DNA from: Planctomycetota bacterium
GTDB taxonomy: Bacteria > Planctomycetota > SZUA-567 > H5-PLA8
Assembly: GCA_023150555.1 (NCBI GenBank)
Contig: JAKLKQ010000012.1
Span: 62,001 to 126,000, forward strand
Reading direction: 5' to 3'
DNA: 64,000 bases
The position numbers and the translations under genes were made by a program. Of the stretch, positions 49,476-57,142 are shown in pieces. Positions within the stretch are counted from its first letter, which is position 1, and every line of letters begins with the position of its first letter. The notes under the pieces were generated by a model that searched no databases, was not told where the DNA came from, and worked only from the letters and a program-made list of their open reading frames with translations.

Positions 49476-50528
49476 TCAAAAATCGTCTTCGATCGGCGGT
49501 GCCGGCGGAACCACCGGCTGCGGCTCGGGAGCAGGAGCAGGCGGCGGCTCCGGACGCGGCCGCGGAACTGGACGTATGATGACCGGAGGCGGCGGCGCGG
49601 CGTTCAGCGCCTTCCCGCACGCCGCGCACTGGCCCAGGGCCACCGCGCACGTGCCGCAGTAGCGCCACCCGCCGCTGGGCGTGTGCCCGTTGCAGCGCTG
49701 GCAAGTGCCGACGTCGGCGGTGAAGGCCAGGTGCGTGCAGGGCGCACAGAGGTGTTTCTGCACGCGGCGCTGATTCTTGGCATCGCGGATCGCGTCGATG
49801 ATGCGCTTGGCGCGCGTGCGCACTTCCAAATCTTCGCCGTTCTCCGACGCGTCGTGGAGCAGGTTCACGGCCTTGTCGCCGAAGGCCAGCAGCTGCTTCT
49901 CGGCCTCCTGGCGCTTGGTGAACTCGTCGTGGCCCAGGTCCTTGATCAGCGCGAGGATCGCCTTCTCCTCCTCGGGCTTGATTTCAATGCCCGTCACCAG
50001 CCCCGGCACCGCGATGGCGAAGGAGACCTTGCCGGTCTTCACCGTCGTTCTGCCGTTTGCATAGACGAGCACCACATCGTACTTGCCCTTCTCCTTCAGC
50101 GGCGTCCAGTCGCCCGAGTTGAGGTCGATCCACTCTTCGTGCTTCGCGCCGGGGGCGAGGGTCTTGGTAACTGTGTCGGCATTTAAACGTGCCTTATCGC
50201 GGGAATATCGAATGGCCATCGCCTTGCCGTCTTTCGTGACCTCCAGATGAAGGTAAAGATACTTGTACGAATCGGATCCCCGCAGAAACCTTAGTTCCGC
50301 CGCCGCGTCGCCCACGTTGGTGAGCGTCCACTGTACGAGGATCGATTCGCCCGGGCCGAACTCCTTCTTTACCGCCTTGGCCGAAGCCTGCAGGCCGCCG
50401 ACTACTTCGCCGCCGCCGTCGCCGCCCGCGGGCTTCAGCAGTGCCGTCTCTTCGGCGTGAACCGACCCGCTAAGGGCCAGCGCCAGGATTATTCCGAGCA
50501 GGTTTCGCAGGGTCTGCTTCGTGGTCAT
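49476..50528 (-). CDS. Exported protein with C-terminal zinc-ribbon-like cysteines
   Basis: 350 residues, signal peptide TLRNLLGIILALALSGSVHA. A beta-rich domain (VQWTLTNVGDAAAELRFLRG, VVLVYANGRTTVKTGKVSFA) covers about 40-175, resembling bacterial Ig-like folds. A helical segment follows (RQEAEKQLLAFGDKAVNLLH). At 260-315 there are four CxxC pairs (CAPCTHL, CQRCNG, CGTCAVALGQCAACGKAL). The end is Pro-rich. Zinc-ribbon clusters on secreted proteins are unusual. It ends 34 bp from the thioredoxin-like gene on the opposite strand; no partner can be inferred. Confidence 0.72.
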   Translation of the reverse strand: MTTKQTLRNLLGIILALALSGSVHAEETALLKPAGGDGGGEVVGGLQASAKAVKKEFGPGESILVQWTLTNVGDAAAELRFLRGSDSYKYLYLHLEVTKDGKAMAIRYSRDKARLNADTVTKTLAPGAKHEEWIDLNSGDWTPLKEKGKYDVVLVYANGRTTVKTGKVSFAIAVPGLVTGIEIKPEEEKAILALIKDLGHDEFTKRQEAEKQLLAFGDKAVNLLHDASENGEDLEVRTRAKRIIDAIRDAKNQRRVQKHLCAPCTHLAFTADVGTCQRCNGHTPSGGWRYCGTCAVALGQCAACGKALNAAPPPPVIIRPVPRPRPEPPPAPAPEPQPVVPPAPPIEDDF

Positions 50529-50835
50529 GGGTCCGAAGGCTCCTCTATGTGCACCGCTTCGATGGCTTTGACGTGCCGCAGCGGGCTTGGTTGCGTATTT
50601 AATCCAGAGCGCAACTTAGAGTTATATTAGGATAAAAATTTGTTCCGCAAACATCTCAATAACATATTGATTTAAAATGGGTTATATAATTTATCGAAGA
50701 AACACTTTTTTGACTGGTCGGTTGACTCTTATCCGGACGAAGTTATGTTTGGGGGGTGCCCGCTCCGAAGGCTGGAGCCAACGGGCCATAATCGTGCTGC
50801 TACCGAACCCGATCGAAACGAGCAACGTCGACCCG
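50529..50835. other. AT-rich intergenic region upstream of rnc
   Basis: 307 bp, strikingly AT-rich at 50590-50720 in a GC-rich genome. It separates the divergent exported-protein gene from rnc. It holds a promoter candidate (50722-50749). The frame continues upstream of the rnc ATG, but the translated sequence has no RNase III character. Confidence 0.5.
50722..50749 (+). promoter_or_regulatory. Sigma-70-type promoter for rnc
   Basis: TTGACT (50722-50727), 16-bp spacer, TATGTT (50744-50749). Consensus match only. It would give a leader of about 80 nt. Confidence 0.5.
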
Positions 50836-51660
50836 ATGGCGATCGCCCCCCGCGCTGCCTCGCGTTCCTTTGAAGCCAGCCTGCGCCGCCTGCAGGACCG
50901 CATCGGGTACTGCTTCGGCGACCGAAGCCGCATCGAGCGCGCCCTGACCCACCCCAGCAGCACCGCCGAAGAACACAGCGACAACGAACGCATGGAGTTC
51001 CTGGGCGACGCCGTCCTGAACCTCTGCGTCGGCCAGGCGCTCTACGACCGCTACCCCAAGTGGAACGAGGGCCAGCTGACCCAGGTCAAGTCCGCCGTCG
51101 TCAGCACGGTCTCGTTGGCCCGCGCGGGCGAATGCCTGGGTCTGCGCGACGTCAGCAAGCTCGGCAAGGGCCTGCCCCCCGGCGAACCCCTGCCGCCCAG
51201 CGTCTACGCGAATCTCTTCGAGGCCGTCTGCGCGGCCGTATACCTCGACGGCGGCCTGGACGCCGCGCGCGCCTTCGTACTGCGCACGCTCGGTCCCGAA
51301 CTGAAGGCCGTCGCCGAGAACGGCAGCGAGCCCAACCACAAGTCGGCGCTGCAGCAGCTTGCCCAGCGCGACGAGGGCGTGACGCCCCACTACCGCATGA
51401 TCAGCGCCAGCGGCCCCGACCACAAGAAGACCTTCGAGATCGTCGCGGTGATCGGCAGCCGCCGCTTCCCGCCCGGCCACGGCCGCAGCAAGAAGGCCGC
51501 CGAACAGGCCGCCGCGCGCCGCGCGCTGGAGGTCCTCGAGGCCGAACTGGCGCTCAGCGACGGCGCCAACGGCAGCGACAACGGCGAAATCGGAAACGGC
51601 GAGAACGGCAACGGGCATCACGAAGCCCTGGCCACCGCCGGCCGCCGCCGCACCAAATAA
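50836..51660 (+). CDS. rnc: Ribonuclease III
   Basis: 274 residues from the ATG at 50836. RIGYCFGDRSRIERALTHPS opens the catalytic domain, and NERMEFLGDAVLNLCVGQAL is the RNase III signature with the acidic catalytic residues; FEAVCAAVYLDGGLDAARAF holds the second Glu. A double-stranded-RNA-binding domain spans about 160-232 (NHKSALQQLAQRDEGVTPHY). The last 40 residues are an Asn/Gly-rich tail (GANGSDNGEIGNGENGNGHH). The enzyme processes rRNA and structured mRNA. The start lacks a clear Shine-Dalgarno sequence, and in-frame codons upstream are open to 50677, so the start is the least certain point. Confidence 0.93.
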   Translation: MAIAPRAASRSFEASLRRLQDRIGYCFGDRSRIERALTHPSSTAEEHSDNERMEFLGDAVLNLCVGQALYDRYPKWNEGQLTQVKSAVVSTVSLARAGECLGLRDVSKLGKGLPPGEPLPPSVYANLFEAVCAAVYLDGGLDAARAFVLRTLGPELKAVAENGSEPNHKSALQQLAQRDEGVTPHYRMISASGPDHKKTFEIVAVIGSRRFPPGHGRSKKAAEQAAARRALEVLEAELALSDGANGSDNGEIGNGENGNGHHEALATAGRRRTK

Positions 51661-51722
51661 CGCCTCCTTTATCTATCGGGTCCCTTCCCCCGTCTGCCGG
51701 TGCATGATCGAACCTTTGCCGC

Positions 51723-51734
51723 TACACTCTCGCC
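51723..51734 (+). promoter_or_regulatory. -10-like box six bases before the tsaB ATG
   Basis: TACACT (51723-51728), then CTCGCC, then ATG at 51735. No Shine-Dalgarno sequence precedes the ATG, suggesting a leaderless message. No strong -35 is evident. Confidence 0.4.
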
Positions 51735-52529
51735 ATGCCTGAATCAGCCCAGAAGCCCGACGCGCCGCTGATCGCGCTGGAGACCTCCGGCGCGCGGCTC
51801 TCGGCCGCCCTGTGGGGTCCGGCGGGACTTCTCGACGAAGCGCCCCTCGACCCCGGCGCGCGCCACGGCTCGGCCTTGGCGCCCACCGCCGAGGCCCTGC
51901 TCAAGAAGGCCGGCCTGCGCGTGCGCGATCTGGGCGCGGTGGCGGTCTCGCTGGGCCCCGGCAGCTGGACCGGCCTGCGCATCGGGCTGGCGGCGGCGAA
52001 GGCGATGGCCTGGGGCGCCGGCCTGGACCTCGTCGGCGTACCGAGCCTGGAAGCCCTGGCCCTGACAGCCCTGAAGACGCAGCCGGCGGGAAGCACGCGC
52101 GCGGTACTGGCCCTTCGCAACGCTTACGCCGAAGGCCTGTACGCGGCGCTGTTTCGGGAGACCCGCGACGGCCTCGAGCGGTTACTAAAGGAATGCGTCC
52201 TCGCGCCCGAAGCCCTGCCCACCCAGATCCGAAACGGCCTGCATGCGGCGGTGAAATCCGAGAACGGCACGGCGCTGCTGGTTTGCGGGGATCCCGAGGG
52301 CCTGGCCGCGACGAACGGCTGGCTGGACGAGTTGAATGGGAAGGCGCTGGCCGAATGCCGCGAGATCCCCGCCGCGGTGCTGGCCGAGCGGGCCTGGGCG
52401 CTGCGCGCGGCCGGAAAGGCGCTGCGGACGAGTGCCGAGATCCACGCCGCCGCGCCGATGTACCTCCGCCGCAGCGACCCCGAGCTGAAACTCCAGCGCA
52501 AGACCGAATCCCAACCGCCCGGCGAATAA
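51735..52529 (+). CDS. tsaB: tRNA threonylcarbamoyladenosine (t6A) synthesis protein TsaB
   Basis: 264 residues. LIALETSGARLSAALWGPAG begins the ASKHA fold, and LGAVAVSLGPGSWTGLRIGL with AAAKAMAWGAGLDLVGVPSL is the TsaB signature. It partners TsaD and TsaE to add threonylcarbamoyl to A37 of ANN-decoding tRNAs. Neither partner gene is in the window. The murJ gene begins one base after its stop. Confidence 0.94.
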   Translation: MPESAQKPDAPLIALETSGARLSAALWGPAGLLDEAPLDPGARHGSALAPTAEALLKKAGLRVRDLGAVAVSLGPGSWTGLRIGLAAAKAMAWGAGLDLVGVPSLEALALTALKTQPAGSTRAVLALRNAYAEGLYAALFRETRDGLERLLKECVLAPEALPTQIRNGLHAAVKSENGTALLVCGDPEGLAATNGWLDELNGKALAECREIPAAVLAERAWALRAAGKALRTSAEIHAAAPMYLRRSDPELKLQRKTESQPPGE

Positions 52530-52530
52530 C

Positions 52531-54423
52531 GTGACCGAACCCAACCCCGGCGACGCGCCGGACGCCGACGCCGCGCCTCCAGCACCCGCCGCGCCGCAGC
52601 GCTCACTGGGCGAACGCGTCGTCTCCGCGACAATCGCTATCGCCGTCGCGCACGCGATGGCCAAGGTCCTGGGCCTGGTGCAGGCGCGGGTGATCGGGCA
52701 CTACTACGGTTTCAACGAGGTCAACGACGCCTTCTCGCTGGCCTTCAACGGGCTGCTCTGGTCGCTCTTCCTGATCGGCGAGGAGTCCCTGGGCCCGGCC
52801 TTCCTGCCGGTCTTCATGCGCGCAAAGGAGAAGGATTCGGAGGAAGCGGCGTGGCGCTTCACGTCGGTGCTGCTGAACCTCCAGGCCCTGCTGCTGGTCT
52901 CCATCGCCGGCCTGCTGTGGGTCTACCCCGACGTCTTCGTCGCGTGGTTCTCGAAGTTCGCGCAGAAGGAAGGCCGTTCGGACCTGGCCGTGCACTTCCT
53001 GGGCAACATGGCGCCGGCGCTGCTGGGCCTCAGCCTGGGCTCGCTGACGTACATGGTGCTGAACGGCTACAAGAAGTTCTTCTGGCCCGCCTTCGCCGAC
53101 GCGGCGCTGAAAGGCGCGCTGGCCTTCGGCATCATCGCGGGCCAGGCGCTGGGCCTGAAGGAAGACGCGCTGGTCCTGGGCGTGCTGGCGGCGGGCGCGA
53201 CGAAGCTGGCCGTGCATCTGTGGGCCTTGCGCGACAAACTCGGGCGATGGAAACCCTCGCGGGCGCTGGACGACCCGCACTTCCGGGCTTTCCTCGCGCT
53301 GGTCGCGCCGCTGATCGTGGGCATCGTCTTCGCGAAGGTTCGCGACTACTACAACCGCTACTACGTGCTGAGCATGATCGAGGAAGGCTGGCTCTCGAAG
53401 AACGACTTCGGCGGCAAGCTCTACTCGGCCGTCAGCTGGCTGATCCCTTACCCGATCTCCATCGCGCTCTTCCCGTACCTGTGCGAACTCGTCGAGCGCG
53501 ACGACCGCGATTCCATGGGCGGCTTCCTGACGCGCAGCGGGCGCATGCTGCTGGTCGTGCTGCTGCCGATGACCGCCGTGATTGTGGTGCTCTCGGTCCC
53601 GCTGGCGCAGGTGCTCTTCCAGTCGGGAAAGGTAGGCGCCGCGGAAGCCGCCGAAGTCGGCGCCATCATGAGCTGCTACACGATCGTCCTGCCGGCGGCG
53701 GCGCTGGAGATGATCTTCATGCAGGCGTACTTCTCTTCGCGCCGCACCGTTTCGGTGACGATCATCGGCATGTTCTTCTCGGCCTTCTCGATGACCGTCA
53801 GCTACCTAGGCGTGGTGCACTATGGACTGCGCGGGCTGGAAGCAGTGATGGTCGTGGCGCTGGGCTTCACGGTTTCGCGCTGGCTCAAGACCTTCACGCT
53901 CATCGGCTTTCTGAAAATCGGCGGCCTGCGCGTCTTTCCCGCCCTGCCGACGCTCTCCTTCCTCGCGCGCGCGCTGGTCCTGACCGCCGCCTGCGCGCTG
54001 GTTGCGCACGCCGGCTACGCCGGGATGGAACGCCTCCTCCCCGCCGAACCCGACAAGCCCCAGCCGCCGGAGCCCGCGAAGCGTGAATTGAAGACGGGCG
54101 AAGTGCCGAGGCTGGAGAAGACGTCCTTCGAGCCGCCGGCCGCCGCAAAAACAGAAGCGGCAGAGTGGGAAGGAAAGTCTGAAGCCGGGATGCGCGTCGA
54201 GCCGAAGAGCGAAGCGTCCGCGCCGGAAACCAAACCCGCGCGGACCAGCGGCCTGAAAGCCTTTCTACGTGCCGCGCCCAAGCTCGCGCTGCCGGGCCTG
54301 GCCGCGCTGGCCGTCTTCGTGCTGGGCTGCAAGCTGCTGCGCCTGGACGAGTTCTTCGAGATGCTCGGCTTCGCGAAGGAGAAGCTCAAGCGCCGCCGCG
54401 CAAAGGCCCCGGCGCCCGAATAG
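52531..54423 (+). CDS. murJ: MurJ/MviN-type lipid II flippase with periplasmic insert
   Basis: 630 residues from a GTG one base after the tsaB stop, so co-translated. About 14 hydrophobic helices of the MOP fold are present. ATIAIAVAHAMAKVLGLVQA and RVIGHYYGFNEVNDAFSLAF cover the first helices, with the family's Arg and Asp in place. Typical MurJ is about 510 residues; the extra length is a Glu/Pro/Lys-rich stretch at about 505-572 (PDKPQPPEPAKRELKTGEVP) followed by a further helix (578-598) and a basic tail. It moves lipid II across the cytoplasmic membrane for peptidoglycan synthesis. Confidence 0.88.
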   Translation: MTEPNPGDAPDADAAPPAPAAPQRSLGERVVSATIAIAVAHAMAKVLGLVQARVIGHYYGFNEVNDAFSLAFNGLLWSLFLIGEESLGPAFLPVFMRAKEKDSEEAAWRFTSVLLNLQALLLVSIAGLLWVYPDVFVAWFSKFAQKEGRSDLAVHFLGNMAPALLGLSLGSLTYMVLNGYKKFFWPAFADAALKGALAFGIIAGQALGLKEDALVLGVLAAGATKLAVHLWALRDKLGRWKPSRALDDPHFRAFLALVAPLIVGIVFAKVRDYYNRYYVLSMIEEGWLSKNDFGGKLYSAVSWLIPYPISIALFPYLCELVERDDRDSMGGFLTRSGRMLLVVLLPMTAVIVVLSVPLAQVLFQSGKVGAAEAAEVGAIMSCYTIVLPAAALEMIFMQAYFSSRRTVSVTIIGMFFSAFSMTVSYLGVVHYGLRGLEAVMVVALGFTVSRWLKTFTLIGFLKIGGLRVFPALPTLSFLARALVLTAACALVAHAGYAGMERLLPAEPDKPQPPEPAKRELKTGEVPRLEKTSFEPPAAAKTEAAEWEGKSEAGMRVEPKSEASAPETKPARTSGLKAFLRAAPKLALPGLAALAVFVLGCKLLRLDEFFEMLGFAKEKLKRRRAKAPAPE

Positions 54424-54441
54424 TCGTCCCGAATCCCCTTC

Positions 54442-54470
54442 GCTGCGTTCTCAGCGCCCTCTGCGGTTAA
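54442..54470 (-). repeat. Degenerate CCACAGAG-family repeat (single arm)
   Basis: GCTGCGTTCTCAGCGCCCTC then TGCGGTTAA on the plus strand, related to the inner right arms seen at 12176-12210. It lies between murJ and the convergent gene at 54477 without an opposing arm. Confidence 0.5.
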
Positions 54471-54476
54471 CGTACC

Positions 54477-55085
54477 CTACTTCACCATCGCCAACTGCAC
54501 TTGGACCCCGCGAAAGCGCAGGATCACCAGCCGGTCGCGAACCTCTTCGACCGTCAGCGGGTCGCCGCCGTTATGCGTGCGGAACGTGTCGCCGGGCTGC
54601 AGCACTTTTCCGCCGATGAGTGCGAAGCTCTTGCGCGACCGCGCCACGGTACCGGTCAGCGAAAGCCTCAGGGCCGCAAAGTCGCGCTCGGCCGCGCGGT
54701 GTTCGATCAGCCGAGCGGAGGCGTCGTGCAAGGCGCGCAGCCGCTGGCACAAGCGCTGGTAGTCGCGGAACAACTTGGGATGCGGCATCTTCGCCAGATC
54801 CTTCAGCGTCGCCGCGCACAAGGCCATGGCGCGCGCCTGGTCGTCGTTGCGAAACGCCAGTTCCGCCTGTTCGGCGGCGCTGCGCGCTGCGCGCATCAGT
54901 TTTTCGTCCAGAATCTCGGGATGCGGAGGGGGCGGCGGAGGCGGAATATTTCCCAACGTCAGGAGCGTGAACGGATCGCGGCGGTTGGTGTCGATCGGCG
55001 GGTACCTGTCCTTGCCGCCCGCCTCGCTGCTCCAGACACCGGCGGCGACGGCACAGAGCATCCCTGCGACAACCGCGTAGCGCAT
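54477..55085 (-). CDS. Exported protein with PilP/GspC-like C-terminal region, unknown function
   Basis: 202 residues from the ATG at 55085 (GGGAGAG upstream). Signal peptide RYAVVAGMLCAVAAGVWSSE. Then IDTNRRDPFTLLTLGNIPPP with a run of prolines, a helical part (ARSAAEQAELAFRNDDQARA), and an end KSFALIGGKVLQPGDTFRTH, DPLTVEEVRDRLVILRFRGV. The end resembles the 'G.v..GD.......v..I..d.v.l...G' pattern of PilP/GspC-type secretion-system proteins, so it could link to a pilus or type II secretion apparatus. No such genes are nearby. Confidence 0.65.
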   Translation of the reverse strand: MRYAVVAGMLCAVAAGVWSSEAGGKDRYPPIDTNRRDPFTLLTLGNIPPPPPPPHPEILDEKLMRAARSAAEQAELAFRNDDQARAMALCAATLKDLAKMPHPKLFRDYQRLCQRLRALHDASARLIEHRAAERDFAALRLSLTGTVARSRKSFALIGGKVLQPGDTFRTHNGGDPLTVEEVRDRLVILRFRGVQVQLAMVK

Positions 55086-55259
55086 GGTGTCTCTCCCGCA
55101 TTCGAGTTGTTCGATAAACTTCGCGCGCGTCCCCAACGATACCGCGCGCCGCCATAGGGAATTTCCGGTTCCCTCGGCGAATCCTCACCCTACCTCACGC
55201 AAACTATGAAACGCAAACCGCCGCGCAAGATGCACGTTCCGCGCGTGTGCAGGGTTCGG

Positions 55260-56141
55260 TCACCCGCGCCACGGCGTGGGGCCGCGCGCGGCGATGGTGC
55301 GTGCGTACGCCGACGGCGACTGCCCCGTCACGGCTCGGAAGACCCGCGCGAAACTCGCGGCGCTCTCGTAGCCCGCCGCCGCCGCGACCGTCTTCACGTT
55401 CCCGGCGCTCTGGCTGAGCAGATGCTTTGCGTAGGCGACGCGCGTGCGCTTCTGCGCTTCGCGCAGCGAATAGCCCAGGTGCCGCCGCGCAAGCTGGCGC
55501 AGGTACGACGGCGAGACGCCCGCCGCGCGCGCCGCGGCCTCCAGGCTCACGTCTTCCGCGACGTGTTCCTCGACATGGCGCAGCGCCTTCTCGACGGCCT
55601 CGTGCGCGGCCTTCTCGCGATAGACCTCGCGCTCGGCGCTGCCCGCCTTTCGCAGGCTCCGCTCGTGCCGCTGCGCCGTGCGCAGCCATTCGACCAGGAA
55701 CTGCGTCAAGAGCGCGCGCTGCAAGGCCGCGGACGCCGGATCGCGCGGCGGCCTTCCGCCGCTGCTCTCCGCGACTACGCGCGCCAACAGCGTGCGCAGT
55801 TCGGGCGGCAGCACCGCGCGGCGCCCGTGCAGCGGCGCGAGGAACCGCCCGCCGCGCGCGCGGAAGGCCACGGTGATGTAGTGCGGCGCGTGGCCGCGCG
55901 TCGCCTGATGCTGGTGAAAGGCGCCGGCCGGATAGAGGAAGCATTCGCCGGGCGCGGCCTGGAAGCGCCTGGTCCCGACGCGCACGTAGGCGCGCCCGCG
56001 GTCGAGGCAGAAGATCTCCCACAGGCCTCGGTGGCGTTCGCCGCGGAAGCGGAAACGCCGGCCCTTCTCCTGATAGAGGGCGACCTCGACAGAGGTGACG
56101 TCCAGCCGCGCGGCGCTCATGGGAGGAAGATTCTGTCGCAT
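55260..56141 (-). CDS. AraC-family transcriptional regulator with cupin sensor
   Basis: 293 residues from the ATG at 56141 (ATGs at 56177 and 56120 are alternatives; none has a strong Shine-Dalgarno sequence). A cupin domain spans about 25-105 (LWEIFCLDRGRAYVRVGTRR, GECFLYPAGAFHQHQATRGH). The C-terminal AraC double helix-turn-helix spans about 190-290 (VSLEAAARAAGVSPSYLRQL, VKTVAAAAGYESAASFARVF, TGQSPSAYART). It is divergent from a TIM-barrel sugar isomerase-like gene and probably controls it in response to a sugar or related metabolite. Confidence 0.92.
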   Translation of the reverse strand: MRQNLPPMSAARLDVTSVEVALYQEKGRRFRFRGERHRGLWEIFCLDRGRAYVRVGTRRFQAAPGECFLYPAGAFHQHQATRGHAPHYITVAFRARGGRFLAPLHGRRAVLPPELRTLLARVVAESSGGRPPRDPASAALQRALLTQFLVEWLRTAQRHERSLRKAGSAEREVYREKAAHEAVEKALRHVEEHVAEDVSLEAAARAAGVSPSYLRQLARRHLGYSLREAQKRTRVAYAKHLLSQSAGNVKTVAAAAGYESAASFARVFRAVTGQSPSAYARTIAARGPTPWRG

Positions 56142-56234
56142 CGATACGGCATCGTCAATCGTCGGACCGGCATACATGAAGAGGTGTATAGATGCGGCAT
56201 GGAAAGATCGCGAACACTAGGAAAGGAGCGCCCC

Positions 56235-57140
56235 ATGCTGTTGACCGCCTGCTACCTCTACACCATCGACCGCTACGGCTACCCGCCGACGCTGGAGGAC
56301 GGCCTGAAGGCCGTCGACGAACTGCGCGAGTTGGGCTTCCGGCACATCGAACTGGAAGGCGTCGGCGCGCCGCACATCCGCGCGATGCACGAGCACCGCG
56401 CGCGCTACAAGAAGTTCCTCGACGAACGCGGCATGCGCTGCGTGAACTTCTGCCCCGTGCTGCGCGAACTGGTCGCGCCGGACGCCGCCGCAAGGGAGAC
56501 CGCCTATGCCGTCTTCCGCCTGGGCGCGCAGACGGCGGCCTACTTCGGCGCGCGGACGGTGCACGTCTGCAGCTTCACACCGCCGGTCGAGTTCCTGGGC
56601 GCGCAGCCGTACGTCGGCGGCATCGCCTTCCGCCAGGAGTTCCGCGTGCGCATGGCCGACGATTTCGACTTCGGGAAGACGTGGGCGATTCTGGCCGAGA
56701 GCGTGCAGCGCTGCGCCGACATCGCCAAGGAAGAAGGTTTGGACCTGATCATCGAGCCCCGCGTCGGCGAGACGGTCAGCGGAACCGATTCGATGCTGCG
56801 TTTGATGGATCGCGTCGGCCGCGCGAACTTCAAGGCCAACTTCGACTGCGCGCACCTGCACGCGCAGAAGGAGCTGCTGCCGCTGTCCGCGCGCAAGTTG
56901 GCGGGGCGCATCGCCGGCGTGCACGTCGCCGACAACGACGGCGCCGACAACCGGCACCTCATGCCCGGCGACGGCACGATCGACTTTGAGAGCCTGTTCC
57001 TGGAGCTGCACCGCCAGGGCTACGACGGGCCCATCGGCGTGGACCTGGGCAGCCTGCCGGACCTCGGGAAGCAGTATGCCGAGTGCGCCAAGCGCCTGCG
57101 AGCGCTCTTCACGCGGCTGAAGATCCCGCTGGAAGGTTGA
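56235..57140 (+). CDS. Sugar phosphate isomerase/epimerase-like TIM-barrel protein
   Basis: 301 residues from the ATG at 56235; AGGAAAGGAG just upstream decides this start over ATG 56199. ELRELGFRHIELEGVGAPHI (about 31-50) is a first-strand motif, YFGARTVHVCSFTPP lies near 101-115, LDLIIEPRVGE near 165-175, NFKANFDCAHLHAQK at about 194-208 and AGVHVADNDGADNRHLMPGD at about 227-246 (metal-binding His/Asp/Glu of the AP-endonuclease-2 fold). Reaction unknown; likely isomerization or epimerization of a keto-sugar or inositol-type substrate. Divergent from the AraC gene, convergent with the beta-propeller gene with two bases between stops. Confidence 0.88.
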   Translation: MLLTACYLYTIDRYGYPPTLEDGLKAVDELRELGFRHIELEGVGAPHIRAMHEHRARYKKFLDERGMRCVNFCPVLRELVAPDAAARETAYAVFRLGAQTAAYFGARTVHVCSFTPPVEFLGAQPYVGGIAFRQEFRVRMADDFDFGKTWAILAESVQRCADIAKEEGLDLIIEPRVGETVSGTDSMLRLMDRVGRANFKANFDCAHLHAQKELLPLSARKLAGRIAGVHVADNDGADNRHLMPGDGTIDFESLFLELHRQGYDGPIGVDLGSLPDLGKQYAECAKRLRALFTRLKIPLEG

Positions 57141-57142
57141 CG

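Noticed and set aside
50677-50835. N-terminal extension of RNase III by 53 residues.
   Set aside because: The translated segment has no family resemblance and contains the proposed promoter.
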